From NCBI GenBank assembly GCA_016125285.1, contig WGMA01000067.1, forward strand, positions 35,696 to 99,695: a stretch of DNA of 64,000 nt. Direction: 5' to 3'. The position numbers and the translations under genes were made by a program. The notes below the pieces were generated by a model that made no database searches, had not been told where the DNA came from, and was given only the letters and a program-made list of their open reading frames with translations. Below are positions 25,983 through 34,994 of this stretch, piece after piece. Source of the stretch: Phycisphaera sp. (GTDB lineage: Bacteria; Planctomycetota; Phycisphaerae; Phycisphaerales; Zrk34). Position 1 is the first letter of the stretch. Every line of letters begins with the position of its first letter.

Positions 25983-27479
25983 ATGGCGTACAAGCGGATT
26001 GGACACCTCAAGACCGTCGACGCGTTTCGGGACTACATGACCGAGCTCGGCCTCGATCTGCCGATGGATGACGCACCGCTGTCCGCCGCGGAGGGCTCGC
26101 CGCTCGCCCAGCCGATCGACATCGGCGGGTTCACCGTCGGCAACCGCTTCGCGATCCACCCGATGGAGGGCTGGGACGCGACCGACGACGGCCGACCCAC
26201 CGACAACCTCCGCCGCCGCTGGCGGCATTTCGGCCGCAGCGGCGCGAAACTCATCTGGGGCGGCGAGGCGTTCGCCGTGCGGCGTGACGGCCGGGCCAAT
26301 CCCCATCAGCTCTACTACACGCCCGGCTGCGAAGACGACATGCGCTCGCTGCTCAACGAACTGCTCGACGCCCACACCGAGAGCTTCGGGCCGGGCGCGA
26401 CCGACGACCTGCTCGTCGGCCTGCAGCTGACGCACTCGGGTCGGTTCTGTCGGCCGAACCGCAAGGACACGCTCGAGCCGCGCGTTGCGTATCACCACCC
26501 GCTGCTCGACGCGAAGTTCAACATCGCCCCGGACGATGACAGCGTGCTGTGGTCCGACGACGAGGTCCGCGAGCTGATCGACGCGTACATCACCTCCGCG
26601 AAGATGGCGTGTGATGTTGGCTTCAAGTTCGTCGACATCAAGCACTGCCACGGCTACCTCGGCCACGAGTTTCTCTCGGCGTACGATCGGCCCGGCCCGT
26701 ACGGAGGCGACTTCGCCGGGCGGACGCGCTTCCTGCGCGAGATCTGCGAAGGCGTCCGCGCCGCATGCCCCGACCTGCTGATCGGCGTGCGCCTCAGCGT
26801 GTTCGATCGCCCACCGTACAAGCCCGACCCCGAGCAGACCGGCGACGGCAAACTCGGGCCGGGCATTCCGGAGGAGTACGACGGCAAGGCGTACCCCGGC
26901 TTCGGCCTCAACCGCGACAACCCGCTCGAGCTCGACCTGACCGAGCCGATCAAGCTGCTCGAGCTGATGCGCGACGAGTTGGGCGTGGCGGTGGTGAATC
27001 TCAGCGCGGGCTCGCCGTACTACAACCCGCACATCCAGCGGCCGGCGTACTTCCCGCCGAGCGATGGGTACCAGCCGCCGGAGGATCCGCTCGTCGGCTG
27101 CGTCCGCCAGATCAACGTCGTGCGCGACATCAAGTGCGCCGTGCCGGGTCTGCCGATCGTTGGCACCGCGTACACCTACTTCCAGGAATACGTGCCGCAC
27201 CTTGCCCAGGCGATCGTCCGCAAGGACTGGTGCGACATCATCGGCCTCGGCCGGCTGGTGCTCAGCTACTGGGACCTGCCCGCCGACGTGCTCGCGGGCA
27301 ACGAGCTGCAGGTCAAGAAGATCTGCCGGACGTTCAGCGACTGCACCACCGCGCCGCGCAACGGCATTGTCAGCGGCTGCTACCCGCTCGACGATCACTA
27401 CAAGAAGTCGCCGGAGATGGGTGAGTTGAAGGACGCGAAGGCGGAGCTGCGGAAGCGGCTGACGGTGTTGAACGCTTGA
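25983..27479 (+). CDS. Old Yellow Enzyme-family NADH:flavin oxidoreductase
   Basis: 498 residues from the ATG at 25983, preceded by AAGGAG. FMN-dependent TIM-barrel oxidoreductase: NRFAIHPMEGWDATDDG (flavin contact near strand 1), WGGEAFAV, LQLTHSGRF (active-site His/Ser region), KHCHGYLGHEFLSAYDRPGPYGGDFAGRTRFLREI (substrate region), and GLGRLVLSYWDLP (phosphate binding). The C-terminal Cys pattern (CRTFSDCTTAPRNGIVSGC) does not match the CxxCxxxC cluster motif of dienoyl-CoA reductases, so a 4Fe-4S cluster is uncertain. The substrate is unknown, possibly an enone or a nitro or aromatic compound. Divergent AraC control is likely. Confidence 0.88.
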   Translation: MAYKRIGHLKTVDAFRDYMTELGLDLPMDDAPLSAAEGSPLAQPIDIGGFTVGNRFAIHPMEGWDATDDGRPTDNLRRRWRHFGRSGAKLIWGGEAFAVRRDGRANPHQLYYTPGCEDDMRSLLNELLDAHTESFGPGATDDLLVGLQLTHSGRFCRPNRKDTLEPRVAYHHPLLDAKFNIAPDDDSVLWSDDEVRELIDAYITSAKMACDVGFKFVDIKHCHGYLGHEFLSAYDRPGPYGGDFAGRTRFLREICEGVRAACPDLLIGVRLSVFDRPPYKPDPEQTGDGKLGPGIPEEYDGKAYPGFGLNRDNPLELDLTEPIKLLELMRDELGVAVVNLSAGSPYYNPHIQRPAYFPPSDGYQPPEDPLVGCVRQINVVRDIKCAVPGLPIVGTAYTYFQEYVPHLAQAIVRKDWCDIIGLGRLVLSYWDLPADVLAGNELQVKKICRTFSDCTTAPRNGIVSGCYPLDDHYKKSPEMGELKDAKAELRKRLTVLNA

Positions 27480-27483
27480 GGAT

Positions 27484-27672
27484 TGAACCACAGAGGCACA
27501 GAGACTCAGAGGCCACATCAAGGCGTTTTTAACCACGGATGACACGGATGGCGCGGATTTGTGTGAGACGTGCCGTGGCGGCGCGCAACTATCCGTGACT
27601 TTCGTGTCATCCGTGGTCGAAAATACGAACGATCTTTGCGCGGCCTCTGTGTCTCGGCGCCTCTGTGGTTAA
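27484..27672. repeat. Nested palindromic element of about 190 bp
   Basis: Outer arms TTGAACCACAGAGGCAC and GCGCCTCTGTGGTTAA enclose inner arms AACCACGGATGACACGGAT and GTGTCATCCGTGGTC. The centre is unique sequence. The outer words also occur at 21995-22050. This element fills most of the 308-bp gap between the Old Yellow Enzyme gene and the DUF1598 gene. Confidence 0.8.
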
Positions 27673-27787
27673 CTACGCTCACGTAGTTTTTTCTTGCGAT
27701 CCCGGAACCGGCGCACATCACGCTCGTCTAATCGACCTGACAGTGAAACACGGGGATACAATCACGCAGTCGAAAGGCGGGACGACG

Positions 27788-29164
27788 ATGATACGTTCGC
27801 AGATGACGGGGCTGTTGGTGTGGGTCGGCATGGCGGCGATGCTGCTGGGCGCGGTGTCCACGGCGTCGGCGCAGCTCGGTCGCGCGGGGCGCGGCGGGGC
27901 GGTGGCGTTTGATCCACAGGGCGTGTTCATCGATGCGGGCGGCGTGCTGCGTGTGCGGACGGAGGGCAACGGCCCGCTGCACAAGCCGGTGCGTGCGACG
28001 TCGGCGGTGAAGCGTGACGGCGAACTGGTCTACGTGTCGCTGCCGCGTGTGTTCGCCGAGGCGCGCAAGGCCGCGGAGGCGGGTCAGCCGATCCCCGACG
28101 AGCTGTTTTACCTGGGCGGGATGACGAAGCTGCGATACGTGTTCGTGTACCCGGCGGCGGACGGCAAGCCGGGCGACGTGGTGATCGCCGGGCCGGGCGA
28201 GACGTTCGAGCCGAGCGAGAGTTTCCGCGTGACCGGCAAGACGACGGGCCGACCGGTGCTGCAGCTCGACGATCTCGTCACGGCGATGCGCACGACGGGC
28301 CCGGGCGCGAAGGGCGGTTCCGGGGGCGCGGGTCAGCCGTTCGGCTGCACGATCGAGCTGACGCAGGAGAAGATGAACGCGATCGTCACGGAGCTGAAGC
28401 GCAGCGAGGCGATCGTCGCGGCGCACCCGGGCGAGCGGCGCAAGGTCGCCGACGCGATGCAGGACGCGGCGGGCGAGCAGAACGTGCGGTTCCTCAACGT
28501 CGAGCCGAACACGCGGTTCGCGTTCGTGTGCGTCGAGGCGGACTACCTGCTCAAGCGGCTCGCTCTGGGCCTGGACCGCTCGCCGGTGCCGACGGTGCGC
28601 AGCTACCTGTCGATGCAGAGCGGCACGGACGTCAACGCCAATCGGTTCTGGTTCGAGACGCTGTACGACCAGCCGCTGCTCGTCTCGCCGGACGGCACGG
28701 CGTACGAGATCCGCGGCCAGTCCGTGCAGATCAACACGCGGCGGTCGTTCACGCAGGCGGACGATCCGGACAACGTCAGTCCCGCGGCGAAGCTGTTCAC
28801 GTCGCAGGCGACGAAGCTGTTCGAGCCGCTCGCCGCCGCGATCCCGGCGTTCGCGGACCTGGAGAACGTCAGCGACCTGGCGCTGCTCGCGGCGCTGATC
28901 GGTCAGGACAAGCTGAATGACAAGGCCGATTGGGACACGTCGTGGATCACCGCGAAGGACGGGTACCCGGTCGCGGCGTTCCCCGTGCCGCAGGTGGCGC
29001 AGACGCTGGTGAACTACACGCTCAAGGGGCGCACGGTGCTGTTCGCGGGCGGCGGCGTGATGCTCGACATGTCCGCCCCCGTCAAGCCCGAGGCACGCAC
29101 GAGCGACGGCGCGGCCGACGTGTCGAAGCTCGCGAAGCGCCCCGAGGGCGCGGTGGCGCGCTAA
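27788..29164 (+). CDS. Exported DUF1598 family protein
   Basis: 458 residues from the ATG at 27788. A signal peptide ends at TASAQ. It matches the planctomycete DUF1598 pattern: an N-terminal region with conserved SLPRVFAEARKAAEAGQPIPDELFYLGGMTKLRYVFVYPAADGKPGDVVIAGPGE, then GRPVLQLDDLVTAM and FGCTIELTQEKMNA. A C-terminal region holds FWFETLYDQPLLVSPDG and GRTVLFAGGGVMLDM. The function is unknown; it acts in the periplasm or outside. No partner is adjacent on the same strand. The Shine-Dalgarno (AAAGGCGGG) is weak. Confidence 0.82.
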   Translation: MIRSQMTGLLVWVGMAAMLLGAVSTASAQLGRAGRGGAVAFDPQGVFIDAGGVLRVRTEGNGPLHKPVRATSAVKRDGELVYVSLPRVFAEARKAAEAGQPIPDELFYLGGMTKLRYVFVYPAADGKPGDVVIAGPGETFEPSESFRVTGKTTGRPVLQLDDLVTAMRTTGPGAKGGSGGAGQPFGCTIELTQEKMNAIVTELKRSEAIVAAHPGERRKVADAMQDAAGEQNVRFLNVEPNTRFAFVCVEADYLLKRLALGLDRSPVPTVRSYLSMQSGTDVNANRFWFETLYDQPLLVSPDGTAYEIRGQSVQINTRRSFTQADDPDNVSPAAKLFTSQATKLFEPLAAAIPAFADLENVSDLALLAALIGQDKLNDKADWDTSWITAKDGYPVAAFPVPQVAQTLVNYTLKGRTVLFAGGGVMLDMSAPVKPEARTSDGAADVSKLAKRPEGAVAR

Positions 29165-29170
29165 CGGGCG

Positions 29171-29569
29171 TTACTCGGTGTCGGGCGCGTCGGGTGGGTC
29201 GACGCCGAGCCATTCGAACGCGTCCTGCGGATTCGAAAACGCGCGCACGTTGTGTCCCCGCTCGCAGCTCGCCAGTTCGTACATACGCACGAGGCCGAAG
29301 ATCAGCGTGTCGGGCGCGATGGCCGCGCGGCGCGATTCGGCGGGCCAGGGGTTCAGTTCGACCAGTTGACGGACGCACCCCGACGTGACGCGCACCTCCT
29401 CGACGGCGGAAAAGTCGAGGATCTGCACCCACGCGGCGTCGATCTCGCCGGACGCGACGAGTTCCCTGATCCGCTGCATGTGCGTGTTCATGTCGTCGTC
29501 GTGCAGCACACCCCACGCACGCGAATAGACGACGCGGGCCTCGATATCGAGCTTGAAGTCGGCAGGCAT
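29171..29569 (-). CDS. STAS/SpoIIAA-like small protein
   Basis: 132 residues. The pattern of alternating strands and helices (DFKLDIEARVVYSRAWGVLHDDDMNTHMQRIRELV, then AAWVQILDFSAVEEVRVTSGCVRQLVELNPW) is like STAS or SEC14-like SpoIIAA folds in which a small ligand or partner protein is bound. The tail ends DAFEWLGVDPPD. No phosphorylatable Ser/Thr at the usual loop is obvious. It converges with the DUF1598 gene with 6 bp between stops. Function unknown; a signalling role is inferred from fold only. Confidence 0.6.
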   Translation of the reverse strand: MPADFKLDIEARVVYSRAWGVLHDDDMNTHMQRIRELVASGEIDAAWVQILDFSAVEEVRVTSGCVRQLVELNPWPAESRRAAIAPDTLIFGLVRMYELASCERGHNVRAFSNPQDAFEWLGVDPPDAPDTE

Positions 29570-29749
29570 GCGCGCCCCTTCTTGTCGGACGCCCCGTTCG
29601 TGTCCGCCCCTTTCGCCGAAATGTCCGACGACGCCATTGTACCATCGGGCGCCCCCGGATCTGCGCGAATCCGGCGTGTCATTGCATCATCCGGCAAAGG
29701 CGTTGCGGGTACACTTGCGTGTGACCGATGACCTCTCGGGGAACGCTGC

Positions 29750-31063
29750 ATGGAAGTGCTGCTGCTGGTGTTGATCGAGGCGATTGTGCCGCTGGTGGTC
29801 GTGGCGGTGATGTTCGCCGTGGAGCTGGCGTTCACGGCGTTGGCGCTGCTCGGCGAGACGGCGTATCACGTGCTGTCGCGGCGTGCGGTTGGCGCGCCGC
29901 AGACCGCGACCGCTGAACCGACCGCAACCGCCGGCGCGACCGAAGCGGCCGCGGCGCCGAAGCGTCGCGTGCGCTGGCTGCACCGCGCGGCGATCGCGGC
30001 GGGGGTCGGGTTTGTGCTTGCGACGATCGGGATCGCGCTGGTCGAGACGGTGTGGTATCAGCCGACGCTGCGGTGGCTGCTCGATCGCGCCGAGCGGAAG
30101 ACCGGCATCGCCGTGACGTACGACGCGGCGACCGGCAGCTTCATCTGGGGCACGGTCGACCTGACGAACGTGCGCGCCGCACGCAGCGGGCACGACGTGA
30201 GCAACTTCGATCTGACCGCCGAGGCGGTGCACGTCGACGTGAAGATCGCGGCGCTGATGCACAAGTCGATGGCGTGCGACGTCGTGGAGCTGCGCGGCGT
30301 GCGCGGCGCGTACGAGCGCGTCACGAAGACCCCGCCCGAGCGGCACAAGCGGCTGCTGATCGACGAGCTGACGCTGCGTGACGCGGAGATCGAGATGACC
30401 GACCGCACGGCGCGCGGCGGCGTGGCGACGTACACGCTGGGCGTCGACACCTGGACCGCACGCGACTTCGACAGCACCTACGCGGTGTACCACGTGCTGC
30501 TGCGCAGCGAGGCGGCGGGGCGCGTGGCGGGGCAGCCGTTCACGATCACGCAGGCGGACGGCGGGGATGGGACGAACGTGACGAAGTGGCGTGCGGAGGG
30601 GTTGCCGGTGGAGGTGCTGGGGCCTTACATGGGCGGGCCGGTGGCGTGGATCAGGCACGCGTCGCTGGACGTGGACGTGACGAGCACGTGGGCGGAGGGC
30701 GCGCCGGACATCGCGATGCGCTGGGACATGACGCTGCGTGAGATCAAGGCCGAGGCGCCGAAGGACGCGTCGCTGGCGACGAAGGTGCTGTCGACGCCGA
30801 TCGTCGCGTTGATGAACGCGTCGGCGAAGCGGCTGCCGCTGAGCTTCGACGTGTCGCTGGACCGGCAGATGTTCCGCGACGCGTGGTCGCCGGAGTCGAC
30901 GGGGCTGTGGGACGTGGTGGCCGACGGGGTGTCGGGCATGCTCGCGCGGAAGGTCGGCCTCGACGAGACGAAGACGCGCCAGTTCGGCGACAAGGCGGTT
31001 GACCTGCTCAAGCTGTACATGGACAAGAAGAAGACGAAGCAGGAGGCCGAGACGAAGCCATGA
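29750..31063 (+). CDS. AsmA-like membrane-anchored protein
   Basis: 437 residues. An N-terminal membrane helix (about 2-35), an Ala/Thr-rich linker and a second helix (about 78-100) come before a large periplasmic part. That part has beta-rich repeats typical of AsmA/DUF748-like lipid-transfer or outer-membrane biogenesis proteins (SFIWGTVDLTNVRAARSG, VELRGVRGAYERV, LLIDELTLRDAEIEMTD). The tail ends in KKKTKQEAETKP. Its stop overlaps the ATG of the next gene (ATGA), so the two are co-translated. The family call is tentative. Confidence 0.65.
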   Translation: MEVLLLVLIEAIVPLVVVAVMFAVELAFTALALLGETAYHVLSRRAVGAPQTATAEPTATAGATEAAAAPKRRVRWLHRAAIAAGVGFVLATIGIALVETVWYQPTLRWLLDRAERKTGIAVTYDAATGSFIWGTVDLTNVRAARSGHDVSNFDLTAEAVHVDVKIAALMHKSMACDVVELRGVRGAYERVTKTPPERHKRLLIDELTLRDAEIEMTDRTARGGVATYTLGVDTWTARDFDSTYAVYHVLLRSEAAGRVAGQPFTITQADGGDGTNVTKWRAEGLPVEVLGPYMGGPVAWIRHASLDVDVTSTWAEGAPDIAMRWDMTLREIKAEAPKDASLATKVLSTPIVALMNASAKRLPLSFDVSLDRQMFRDAWSPESTGLWDVVADGVSGMLARKVGLDETKTRQFGDKAVDLLKLYMDKKKTKQEAETKP

Positions 31064-31917
31064 GCCAGACCCCCACGACACCGCCGCCGCCGACCGGTTC
31101 GCCGATGACGCGATTCCTGCGCGGGTTCTGGCAGCCGCTGATGGCGATGCGCCTGCTGCTGAGCACGCGTGGCGTGAAGCGCTGGGCGGTGTTGCCGCTG
31201 ATCGCCAGCGTGGTGGTGTACACGCTGATCGTCGTCGGCGCATTCTGGCTGCTTTGGGACGTGGAGCTGCGCGTGCCCGAGTGGGACTTCTGGTGGCGGA
31301 TCGGCGCGTGGCTGAGCACGGTGATCAACTGGCTGCTGGTGACGCTGAAGTGGGTGATCGCGCTGCCGGTCATCGCCGGCGCGTGCTACTTTACGTTCAC
31401 GACGGTGGGCATGGTGATCGCCGCGCCGCTGAACGACATCCTTTCGGAGAAGGTCGAGAAGGTGATCTGTCACGGGCGCGAGGGCTCGAAGCTGCCGCTG
31501 AAGCTGACGCCGATCCTGATGGTGCACGGCGTGTGGGACGCGATCAAGATCGCGGTGCGGCAGCTGTTCTGGACGCTGCTGGTGCTGCCGCTGCTGCTGG
31601 TGCCGGTGGTGGGCTTCGTGCCGCTGTTCGTCGTCGGCGCGTACTTCGCGGGACTGGGGTTCGTGGACGTGCCGATGGCGCGGAACTTCCTGCGTAACCG
31701 TCACAAGCAGCCGTACTTCGATCACCGCCGCTGGGAGATGCTCGGGCTGGGCGTCGCGATGCAGCTGCTGTTCTACATCCCGTTCGCGGGCCTGCTGATC
31801 CTGCCGCTGGGCGTCACCGCGGGCACGCAGCTGTACTGCGACGAAGACTGGCCGAAGCTGCTGGCGTCGAAGAGCATGGAGCCGCCGCGCGGTTTCGTCC
31901 CGCCGCAGCGCGATTAG
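31060..31917 (+). CDS. EI24/CysZ-like multi-pass membrane protein
   Basis: 285 residues with six or so membrane segments after a Pro/Thr-rich start (helices near 44-66, 90-112, 118-135, 165-190, 192-212, 228-255). Pattern and segments such as YFTFTTVGMVIAAPLNDILSEKVEK and AGTQLYCDEDWP fit the EI24 domain (CysZ-type, sulfate uptake related). CysZ-like proteins import sulfate in enterobacteria; whether this one does is unclear. It is coupled to the AsmA-like gene by ATGA overlap. The gap of 241 bp downstream holds the rpsB promoter. Confidence 0.75.
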   Translation: MSQTPTTPPPPTGSPMTRFLRGFWQPLMAMRLLLSTRGVKRWAVLPLIASVVVYTLIVVGAFWLLWDVELRVPEWDFWWRIGAWLSTVINWLLVTLKWVIALPVIAGACYFTFTTVGMVIAAPLNDILSEKVEKVICHGREGSKLPLKLTPILMVHGVWDAIKIAVRQLFWTLLVLPLLLVPVVGFVPLFVVGAYFAGLGFVDVPMARNFLRNRHKQPYFDHRRWEMLGLGVAMQLLFYIPFAGLLILPLGVTAGTQLYCDEDWPKLLASKSMEPPRGFVPPQRD

Positions 31918-31940
31918 CGTAGTTGTGGTCGCGCGGAGGT

Positions 31941-31968
31941 TTGCACGGGGGTCAACCGTTGATATACT
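31941..31968 (+). promoter_or_regulatory. Promoter of rpsB-tsf
   Basis: TTGCAC at 31941-31946, a 16-nt spacer and TATACT at 31963-31968. The predicted leader of about 185 nt before the ATG at 32159 has GGGGGTGACCCCC-type hairpins near 32103-32115. This could be an autoregulatory site for S2, as known in other bacteria; the structure is not one I can assign. Confidence 0.55.
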
Positions 31969-32158
31969 TGGGGATTCCGGTCTGGGTCGGGCCGGACGGT
32001 GTGACCACGTTGTAGTGGTTGTGCTGACAGGTGGGACTGTTGTTGGTTTGACCCACAAGCGCCCATGTGCCAGGCAATGGCTCGCGGACGAGATGTGTCC
32101 GCGGGGGTGACCCCCGTGCCTCGCCGGTGTCGCTGACAAGCAAGGATTGAGCGTAACT

Positions 32159-33094
32159 ATGGCCGATTCACTGGTAAAGCAGCTGCTCGAAGCCGGCGTC
32201 CACTACGGACACAAGGCCTCGAACTGGAACCCGAAGATGCAGCCGTACATCTTCGGCAAGAAGAACCGCATCCACATCATCGACATCCGCGAGACGATCA
32301 AGGGGTTGCTGCTGGCTAAGCAGTTCCTCACGCGTGTCGTGGCCGGCGGCAAGGACGTGCTGTTTGTCGGCACGAAGCGCCAGGCCCGCCCGGCGATCGA
32401 GGCGATCTGCGAAGAGATCGAGATGCCTTACGTCATCGAGCGCTGGCTCGGTGGCACGCTGACGAACTTCCGCACGATCCGTTCGCGACTGAAGCGCCTC
32501 GACGAGCTGGACACGCTGATGGCCAGCGAGGAGTGGGAGAACTACTCGAAGAAGATGGCGTCGCAGCTCGGCCGCGAGCGTCGCAAGATCCACCGCAACC
32601 TGTCGGGCCTGCGTCGCATGGACAAGCTGCCGGGCGCGCTGGTCGTGATCGACGTGCACCGCGAGTTCAACGCCCTGGCCGAGGCCCGCAAGCTGGGCAT
32701 CCCGACGGTCTGCCTGATCGACACGGACTCCGATCCGGACCTGGCCGACATCCCCGTGCCCGGCAACGACGACGCGATGCGTGCGATCGAGATCATCCTG
32801 CGTCAGCTGGGTGAGGCGGTGACCGAGGGCAAGACGGGTCGCGCTCAGGCGGCGATGGAGCGCAAGGCCGGCGCCGCCGCTGGCGAGGAGCGTCCGCGTA
32901 AGCGTTCGAGCCGCGTGCGATTCCGCGCCGACGAGGAAGGCGCCGACGCGCCCGCCGGCGAGGCTGCCGCGAGCGACGACGCCGCGGCCCCGCTCGCCGA
33001 AGCCGCCTCGGCCGCGCCTGTGGCGCCCGAAGCGACCGAGGTCGCCGAGGCCGATGTCGACGCCGAGGCCGAGCAGACCGCCGAGAAGGCCTGA
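32159..33094 (+). CDS. rpsB: Ribosomal protein S2
   Basis: 311 residues from the ATG at 32159. Small-subunit protein S2, needed with S1 for mRNA binding. Signatures are LLEAGVHYGHKASNWNPKMQPYIFGKKNRIHIID, VLFVGTKRQA, ERWLGGTLTNFRTI, VVIDVHREFNALAEARKLGIPTVCLIDTDSDPD and IPVPGNDDAMRAI. The last 80 residues are a charged, Ala/Glu-rich extension (EAASAAPVAPEATEVAEAD) absent from short S2 proteins. It is followed by tsf, the usual rpsB-tsf operon. Confidence 0.97.
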   Translation: MADSLVKQLLEAGVHYGHKASNWNPKMQPYIFGKKNRIHIIDIRETIKGLLLAKQFLTRVVAGGKDVLFVGTKRQARPAIEAICEEIEMPYVIERWLGGTLTNFRTIRSRLKRLDELDTLMASEEWENYSKKMASQLGRERRKIHRNLSGLRRMDKLPGALVVIDVHREFNALAEARKLGIPTVCLIDTDSDPDLADIPVPGNDDAMRAIEIILRQLGEAVTEGKTGRAQAAMERKAGAAAGEERPRKRSSRVRFRADEEGADAPAGEAAASDDAAAPLAEAASAAPVAPEATEVAEADVDAEAEQTAEKA

Positions 33095-33199
33095 ACGCTC
33101 GCCTGACGTCAATCAAACAACACGCTGATACCGTTACGTTGACCGAATGAACGCGGTCGGCCCCGGGTGGGTCGCCGACCCGAACCAGGAGTTTGAGCA

Positions 33200-34015
33200 A
33201 TGCCGATTTCCGCCAAGGACGTGATGACCCTGCGCCAGCGCACCGGCCTGGGCATGATGGAGTGCAAGAAGGCCCTGACCGAGACCGACGGCGACATGGA
33301 CGCCGCGATCGAGAAGCTCCGCGAGGAGCTCAAGGGCAAGATGGATGAGCGCGCCGATCGCGCCGCCGTCGAGGGCGCCCTCGCCGTGGCGACCGACGGT
33401 GACAAGGCCGTGGCCATCATCGAGCTGGACACCGAGACCGACTTCGTCGCCCGCGGCGACGGCTTTGTCAGCGCCGCCGACAGCGTCGCCAAGCACGTGC
33501 TGGCCGGCGCCGCCGGTGAGCACGCCGCCGACGACACCATCACCGGCGTCATCGACAACATCCGCATCACCAGCAAGGAAAACGCGTCGTACGCCCGCGG
33601 TCTGAAGCTCGCCGCCGAGGGCAACCAGAAGACCGGCTACTACCTGCACCACAACCGCCAGGTCGGCGCCGTGGTGCTGGTCGAGGGCGACGTCGACGCC
33701 GAGACCCTCTCCGGCATCGCGCAGCACATCACCGCGCATCAGCCCACGCCCTCGGCCGTGGACGAGTCGGGCCTGGACGCCGACGAGGTCGCCGCCGCGA
33801 AGGCCGGCTTCGTCAAGGAGGCCGAGGAGTCCGGCAAGCCCGCCGAGATCGCCGAGAAGATCGCCGGCGGCCGCATGCGTAAGTGGGTCGACGAGCGCAC
33901 GCTGCTCGGGCAGATGTACGTCAAGGACATGGAAGGCAAGAGCCAGGTCCGCGACATCCTGCCGAAGGGCGCCTCCATCAAGGCGTTCGCCCGCTACGAG
34001 GTCGGCGTCAAGTAA
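33200..34015 (+). CDS. tsf: Translation elongation factor Ts
   Basis: 271 residues. It recycles EF-Tu by exchanging GDP for GTP. Clear motifs: LRQRTGLGMMECKKALTETDGDMDAAIEKLRE (N-terminal domain contacting EF-Tu), VAIIELDTETDFVARGD, and a C-terminal GQMYVKDMEGKSQVRDIL. Good Shine-Dalgarno (AGGAG) 7 nt before the ATG. It follows rpsB after 105 bp and is closed by the terminator at 34042. pyrH, often next in other bacteria, is not here. Confidence 0.96.
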   Translation: MPISAKDVMTLRQRTGLGMMECKKALTETDGDMDAAIEKLREELKGKMDERADRAAVEGALAVATDGDKAVAIIELDTETDFVARGDGFVSAADSVAKHVLAGAAGEHAADDTITGVIDNIRITSKENASYARGLKLAAEGNQKTGYYLHHNRQVGAVVLVEGDVDAETLSGIAQHITAHQPTPSAVDESGLDADEVAAAKAGFVKEAEESGKPAEIAEKIAGGRMRKWVDERTLLGQMYVKDMEGKSQVRDILPKGASIKAFARYEVGVK

Positions 34016-34041
34016 CCCACGGGCTCAACCCCAACGATCCA

Positions 34042-34072
34042 GGCCCACGGGTTCCGGCCCGTGGGCTTTTTT
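34042..34072 (+). terminator. Rho-independent terminator of rpsB-tsf
   Basis: GCCCACGGG / CCCGTGGGC stem (9 bp) with a 6-nt loop, followed by TTTTTTA. The T-run overlaps the stop codon of the convergent gene. Confidence 0.9.
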
Positions 34073-34850
34073 ATGCATTCGCGTTTGCGCGACGACGCGT
34101 TCGCAACACGATCAGGATCGCTATCGTTGAGATGGCGATGCCCAACAGCCCGATGATTCGCCATGGCGGTTGACGGTGGTCCGGCATGTTGGAATATATC
34201 GCGTACACTGGCGGCGACACAGGCTTGAGCGGGTCTGGCGTAGGCGGCTTAGCTTTAGAAATCGGCGGGACGGCGAACGGCTCGCGATTGATGATTGCGC
34301 CATCCTTGAAACGGATATCAATACTCTCTCCGCAGAACGTCTTCACTCTGACGACGTCGTTGGCAGCAAGCGGTTCGATATTGAACACCCAAGCGCGGAA
34401 GTCGCCAATCGGTGGAGGATCGAAGAGGCCCTTGGAACTCGGTGGATTCGGACAAAGGTCCGCGGCGGTGTAACTCTTGATCAGGCCGTCACGGTTCCAG
34501 AATCGAAGAACGGGATGCGTTGTAACGCTGTCGGCGGGAACTTCAAAGTCTGCGTGGGTCGCCACATACTCACCATCGTTAGAGACACAGGCGAACAGGT
34601 CGCTCGACTCAAAGCTCCAAATTGGCTCGGATAAGCGCATCTCGCGTGCCGGGTCGTACGGCTCAGTAAGGCGGTAGACCGTGACGCTGCGTTCGTAGGC
34701 CCCCCGAATCTCCCGCGTCGTGACAGCGAAATGCTTATTGCCCGACAGGGTTGATTGCGGGCCGAAGTCGATGCTCGTAGCGCGCGCCCGTGTGCCGAGA
34801 GCCACCATGAACATCCCGGCAACTGTCACGGTGGTGCTAAAGCAACGCAT
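34071..34850 (-). CDS. Exported protein with C-terminal membrane anchor, unknown
   Basis: 259 residues from the ATG at 34850; GTG at 34883 is an alternative. Signal peptide MRCFSTTVTVAGMFMVALG, then a domain with WSFESSDLFACVSNDGEYVATHADFE and VLRFWNRDGLIKSYTAADLC, suggestive of a beta-propeller or sensor-like repeat. A Pro-rich linker and a C-terminal helix (about 230-250) followed by RTRRR give a membrane anchor with the bulk outside. Lower GC than its neighbours. I do not recognise the family. TATAAT lies 7-12 nt before the ATG, so expression may be nearly leaderless. Confidence 0.65.
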   Translation of the reverse strand: MRCFSTTVTVAGMFMVALGTRARATSIDFGPQSTLSGNKHFAVTTREIRGAYERSVTVYRLTEPYDPAREMRLSEPIWSFESSDLFACVSNDGEYVATHADFEVPADSVTTHPVLRFWNRDGLIKSYTAADLCPNPPSSKGLFDPPPIGDFRAWVFNIEPLAANDVVRVKTFCGESIDIRFKDGAIINREPFAVPPISKAKPPTPDPLKPVSPPVYAIYSNMPDHRQPPWRIIGLLGIAISTIAILIVLRTRRRANANA

Positions 34851-34994
34851 CTCCAGATTATACCCCTTCTGTATTTGTGCCACGTGCCGGATTCCTTAGG
34901 CTTCTGAGCCGCGCTTGCCAGTTCACCCGCCTTGGCGGATACTTCGTGGGTCGGTCCGGCGGCATTTCTCGATCTGTGCGGTGACGGGTGTGAC

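Noticed and set aside
25983..27479. 2,4-dienoyl-CoA reductase identity for the Old Yellow Enzyme
   Set aside because: The cysteine cluster motif for 4Fe-4S and the C-terminal FAD/NAD domains are missing.
34857..34862. TATAAT before the exported protein at 34850 as a firm leaderless promoter
   Set aside because: No -35 hexamer and the start codon itself is uncertain.
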